64,000 nt of DNA from Actinacidiphila fildesensis (GTDB lineage Bacteria; Actinomycetota; Actinomycetes; Streptomycetales; Streptomycetaceae): assembly GCF_042652185.1 (NCBI RefSeq), contig NZ_JBHSIX010000019.1; one strand, written 5' to 3'. Under the pieces are notes generated by a model. The model was not told the DNA's origin, made no database searches, and saw only the letters and a list, made by a program, of their open reading frames with translations. Below are positions 60,726-64,000 of this stretch, piece by piece. Position 1 is the stretch's first letter; every line of letters begins with the position of its first letter. A program made the position numbers and the translations under genes.

Positions 60726-61568
60726 ATGAACGCGCCGTCGACGAACGCGCCCAGGACCGACACGCTCAAAGTGCCCGGAGCCACCCTCCACTACGAGATC
60801 CGCGGCTCCGGTCCCGTCCTGCTCATGATCCACGGCGGCTCCGGCGACGCCGGTGTCTTCGAGGGTGTCGCCGGCGCCCTGGCCGACCGCTACACCGTCG
60901 TCACCTACGACCGGCGCGGCAACTCCCGCAGCCCGGTGGAGGGCCCGCCGCAGGACATGAGCGTCGCGACCGACAGCGAGGACGCCCGCCTCCTCCTCGC
61001 CGCCCTCACCGACGAGCCCGCCCACGTGTTCGGCAGCAGCTCGGGCGCCATCGTCGCCCTCGACCTGCTCACCCGGCACCCGGACCGCGTCCGCATCGCC
61101 GTCCCCCACGAACCCCCGTTGTTCGGCGTGCTCCCCGACGCCGACGAGCACATCGCCTTCCTCAGGAACGTCCACGCCATCTACCTCCGCGACGGCGTCG
61201 GACCCGCGATGGAGGTCTTCGGCGCCCGCATGGGCCTGGACACCGAAGGTCCCCTGCCCCACACGGAGCTCCCCCCACAGATCCGCGACCTCGTCACCCG
61301 GATGGCCGCCAACACCGACCGCTTCCTGGCCCACGAGCTCCTGCCGGTCACGAACCACCTCCCGGACCTGACCGCCCTGGCCACCGTGACCCCCCAACTG
61401 GCCCTGGCCGGCGGCCGCGACTCCCGCGGCTTCCTCCCCTACCGCCCCAACACCGTCCTGGCCACCCGCCTCGGCATCCCCATCACCGACTTCCCAGGCA
61501 ACCACGCCGGCTACCTCCCCCACGCCCCGGCCTTCGCCACCCAACTGGCCACCCTCCTCACCCGCTGA
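60726..61568 (+). CDS. Alpha/beta hydrolase
   Basis: The 280-residue protein has the oxyanion motif LLMIHGGSGDAG, the nucleophile elbow VFGSSSGAIVAL (Ser in G-S-S-S-G) and a late His in PGNHAGYL. It may be an esterase or a lipase-like enzyme of unknown substrate. The ATG follows AGGAGGACCG. A gene remnant and tRNA-Thr follow. Confidence 0.87.
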   Translation: MNAPSTNAPRTDTLKVPGATLHYEIRGSGPVLLMIHGGSGDAGVFEGVAGALADRYTVVTYDRRGNSRSPVEGPPQDMSVATDSEDARLLLAALTDEPAHVFGSSSGAIVALDLLTRHPDRVRIAVPHEPPLFGVLPDADEHIAFLRNVHAIYLRDGVGPAMEVFGARMGLDTEGPLPHTELPPQIRDLVTRMAANTDRFLAHELLPVTNHLPDLTALATVTPQLALAGGRDSRGFLPYRPNTVLATRLGIPITDFPGNHAGYLPHAPAFATQLATLLTR

Positions 61569-61679
61569 CCGGCTCACGGGCGGCCCGGGTGAACGCGAGA
61601 GGGGCCACGAGGGCGTTCAACAACGGGGGTTCAGCCCCATCCCCCGCGCCTGACCCAGCCAAGCGGTCGCCGACTTAGG

Positions 61680-61937
61680 TCAGCGGACGACGGCCTGGAT
61701 CTCGCGGACGGTCAGGTCCGTGGTGGTACCGAAGGTCCCGTCGGGGAGATCGACCGGCTTGGGGTTGCCAGTGCCCGTCCAGCCGATCTTCCAGGTGACG
61801 GTGGCCTTGAAGTGGTACGGGCCGTTGGTTCCGGACGCGTGGCGGTAGGCGCTCAGCGCCTGGGCAGCTTGTGCGTCGCGTTCCGCAGATTCGTCGCGGC
61901 CGCCGCCATCGACGCCGCCTCCGGCCGGGCCGGCCGC
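61680..61937 (-). pseudogene. C-terminal remnant of an ATP/GTP-binding-type surface protein gene
   Basis: An 85-codon open frame with no start codon runs from just after a TGA (61938-61940) to a stop at 61680. It ends in YHFKATVTWKIGWTGTG, then PDGTFGTTTDLTVREIQAVV. This resembles the C-terminal ends of the Streptomyces secreted proteins often labelled ATP/GTP-binding. The rest of the gene is missing. It lies next to tRNA-Thr, so a lost integrative element is possible, but no att repeat was seen. Confidence 0.55.
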
Positions 61938-61953
61938 TCACGCAGCGCTCACG

Positions 61954-61988
61954 CAGACGGCCCCGGACGCGGTGTCCGGGGCCGTCTG
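61954..61988 (-). terminator. Terminator downstream of tRNA-Thr
   Basis: A perfect 15-bp stem (61954-61968 with 61974-61988, loop GCGGT) lies 62 bases beyond the 3' end of the minus-strand tRNA. Confidence 0.85.
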
Positions 61989-62049
61989 TGGTGGTCACGA
62001 TGTGGTGCTCGCTCGGGCCGCTGGTGCGGCTCGGGCGGGTGGTGCGGGG

Positions 62050-62123
62050 AGCCCCCTGTCGGATTCGAACCGACGACCTTCGCTTTACAAGAGCGGTGCT
62101 CTGGCCAGCTGAGCTAAGGGGGC
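62050..62123 (-). tRNA. tRNA-Thr (anticodon TGT)
   Basis: On the minus strand a complete cloverleaf is present: acceptor GCCCCCT/AGGGGGC, D-arm AGCTCAGCTGG, anticodon loop CTTGTAA with anticodon TGT, variable loop AGGTC, and T-arm GGTTCGAATCC. The discriminator base is T. CCA is not encoded. It reads ACA (and other ACN by wobble). Confidence 0.97.
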
Positions 62124-62266
62124 ATGGGTCCGCGGGTGGGTGGTGCGGGTGCGGGGCCAGGAGAAGTGTACTCAAGGCGGGGGGTGCCGGGTGTGGGGAA
62201 AGTCGGTGACCGGGGGCTACTGACAAAGGGGCAGGCGGCGGGTAGCGTCACGGTCAGTTCGCATAT

Positions 62267-62282
62267 GGCGGACTAGACCAAT
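62267..62282 (+). promoter_or_regulatory. DasR-like half site upstream of msiK
   Basis: GGCGGACTAGACCAAT matches the right half of the DasR (dre) consensus ACTGGTCTAGACCACT well (CTAGACCA) but the left half poorly. It lies 56 bases before the msiK start. The site is suggestive only. Confidence 0.3.
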
Positions 62283-62337
62283 CCTTCCTTTACTCGGATC
62301 GTCCGGCACGTTCCTGCCGGTGAGGGGTGCAACAGCT

Positions 62338-63456
<1,119 letters not shown>

Positions 63457-63510
63457 CGCTCAACCCGAAGGGCCAACGTGGCCAACGGGCCAACGGGCAT
63501 ATAAGCAGTA

Positions 63511-63549
63511 CGGAACGGCCGTTCGCGCAACCCGCGGGCGGCCGTTCCG
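63511..63549 (+). terminator. Terminator after msiK
   Basis: CGGAACGGCCG (63511-63521) pairs with CGGCCGTTCCG (63539-63549), an 11-bp stem 54 bases after the msiK stop. Confidence 0.85.
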
Positions 63550-63709
63550 CGTTGCGTCCCCGTTGATCATTCCGGTGTCGACAAATACCTACACACACCG
63601 GGCTTTTCGATCCCGTTCGTCAACCGGCCGCACCCGTATCAGCGATTCCCCTCACCCGGCAGGGTGACTAAATGTCGCCAAATCATCACCCATCGCTACG
63701 ATCGCGAGC

Positions 63710-64000
63710 GTGAACCAGGTAGCTCGCCGCATCGGCAAGACATTCGCGCTCGTACTCCCGGTCGTCCTCGTGCTGTCCGGGACCCTCGCCGTCACCCGCG
63801 TCCCGTGGGCGACCTCGGCCTCCGAGGCCCAGGTGCTCACGGCCTCGCACGACAAACCGGAGATCGTGCCGTCCTCGAAGGAGCCGCAGGAGGTGCTGCG
63901 CACCCGACTGCTGGACGAGCTCCAGGACAAGTCCGCGAGCACTGTACTGACCGACCTGCAGGCGGAGATGGCCACCAGGCCGTCACTGGCAAAGTACTGC
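63710..64000 (+). CDS. N-terminal part of a membrane-anchored or secreted protein (cut by window end)
   Basis: From a GTG at 63710 a frame of 97 codons runs off the window. It has a signal or anchor sequence (RRIGKTFALVLPVVLVLSGTLAVTRV) followed by a hydrophilic stretch (SHDKPEIVPSSKEPQEVLRTRLLDELQDKSASTVLTDLQAEM). TACGAT lies seven bases before the GTG, so the transcript is probably leaderless. The family cannot be assigned from this part. Confidence 0.7.
   Translation, partial: MNQVARRIGKTFALVLPVVLVLSGTLAVTRVPWATSASEAQVLTASHDKPEIVPSSKEPQEVLRTRLLDELQDKSASTVLTDLQAEMATRPSLAKYC

Noticed and set aside
61675..62226. A minus-strand frame through tRNA-Thr
   Set aside because: Its middle is simply the translated tRNA (SSAGQSTALVKRRSS pattern), so it is not a protein gene; the true remnant lies in another frame.

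Overview
The window is high-GC actinobacterial DNA that reads as a Streptomyces core chromosome. The evidence is the GC-rich third codon position, GTG starts, many ATGA/GTGA gene overlaps, and Streptomyces marker genes: sigE-cseABC, radA-disA, clpC, lsr2, a cdgB-type cyclase, hbpS-senS-senR and msiK. I saw no insertion sequence, prophage, CRISPR array or rRNA. There is one tRNA, tRNA-Thr(TGT).

Layout. 0-11 kb: an attenuator-controlled trpS, proC, a drug-type ABC exporter, small membrane proteins, ilvD, a TetR gene with a TIM-barrel gene, and a ppx-type phosphatase. 11-17 kb: a Cys-rich protein, an unusual sigma-like/zinc-motif/BACON membrane protein, then radA and disA (c-di-AMP). 17-24 kb: mutY, the envelope-stress operon sigE-cseA-cseB-cseC, and an MFS exporter divergent from its TetR regulator. 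24-29 kb: an M23 peptidase with a long leader, and a two-gene accessory island of a Trypco2 protein plus a trypsin-NACHT-LRR protein, the best candidate for a poorly described conflict or immune system. 29-35 kb: clpC, lsr2, an ArgA-type acetyltransferase and a BlaI repressor. 35-40 kb: the NAD/pantothenate/CoA operon (DUF2520-panC-nadB-nadC-coaX). 40-45 kb: an aldolase, an oxidoreductase and a NarL-type two-component pair. 45-52 kb: a GGDEF cyclase with BldD-like and Crp-like sites, arfB, terD, and the haem/redox system hbpS-senS-senR. 52-64 kb: a MerR-type promoter before an oxidoreductase, terB, a second two-component pair divergent from a lipoprotein and MacB-type efflux operon, STAS and hydrolase genes, a gene remnant beside tRNA-Thr, msiK, and a gene cut by the window edge.

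Sequence-level themes: (1) about 17 genes appear leaderless, with a TANNNT-like box 6-7 nt before the start codon, and this decides several starts. (2) Many gene 3' ends carry short tandem duplications that include the stop codon. (3) A 108-nt structured element occurs twice with compensatory changes throughout its stems. (4) A second short repeat, CTAGGGCGTGTTGCGAAAG, supplies the stop codon of two genes. From memory, the gene order up to about 44.8 kb resembles one S. coelicolor block and the part after it another block in reverse order, as after an inversion around the origin. I could not verify this.
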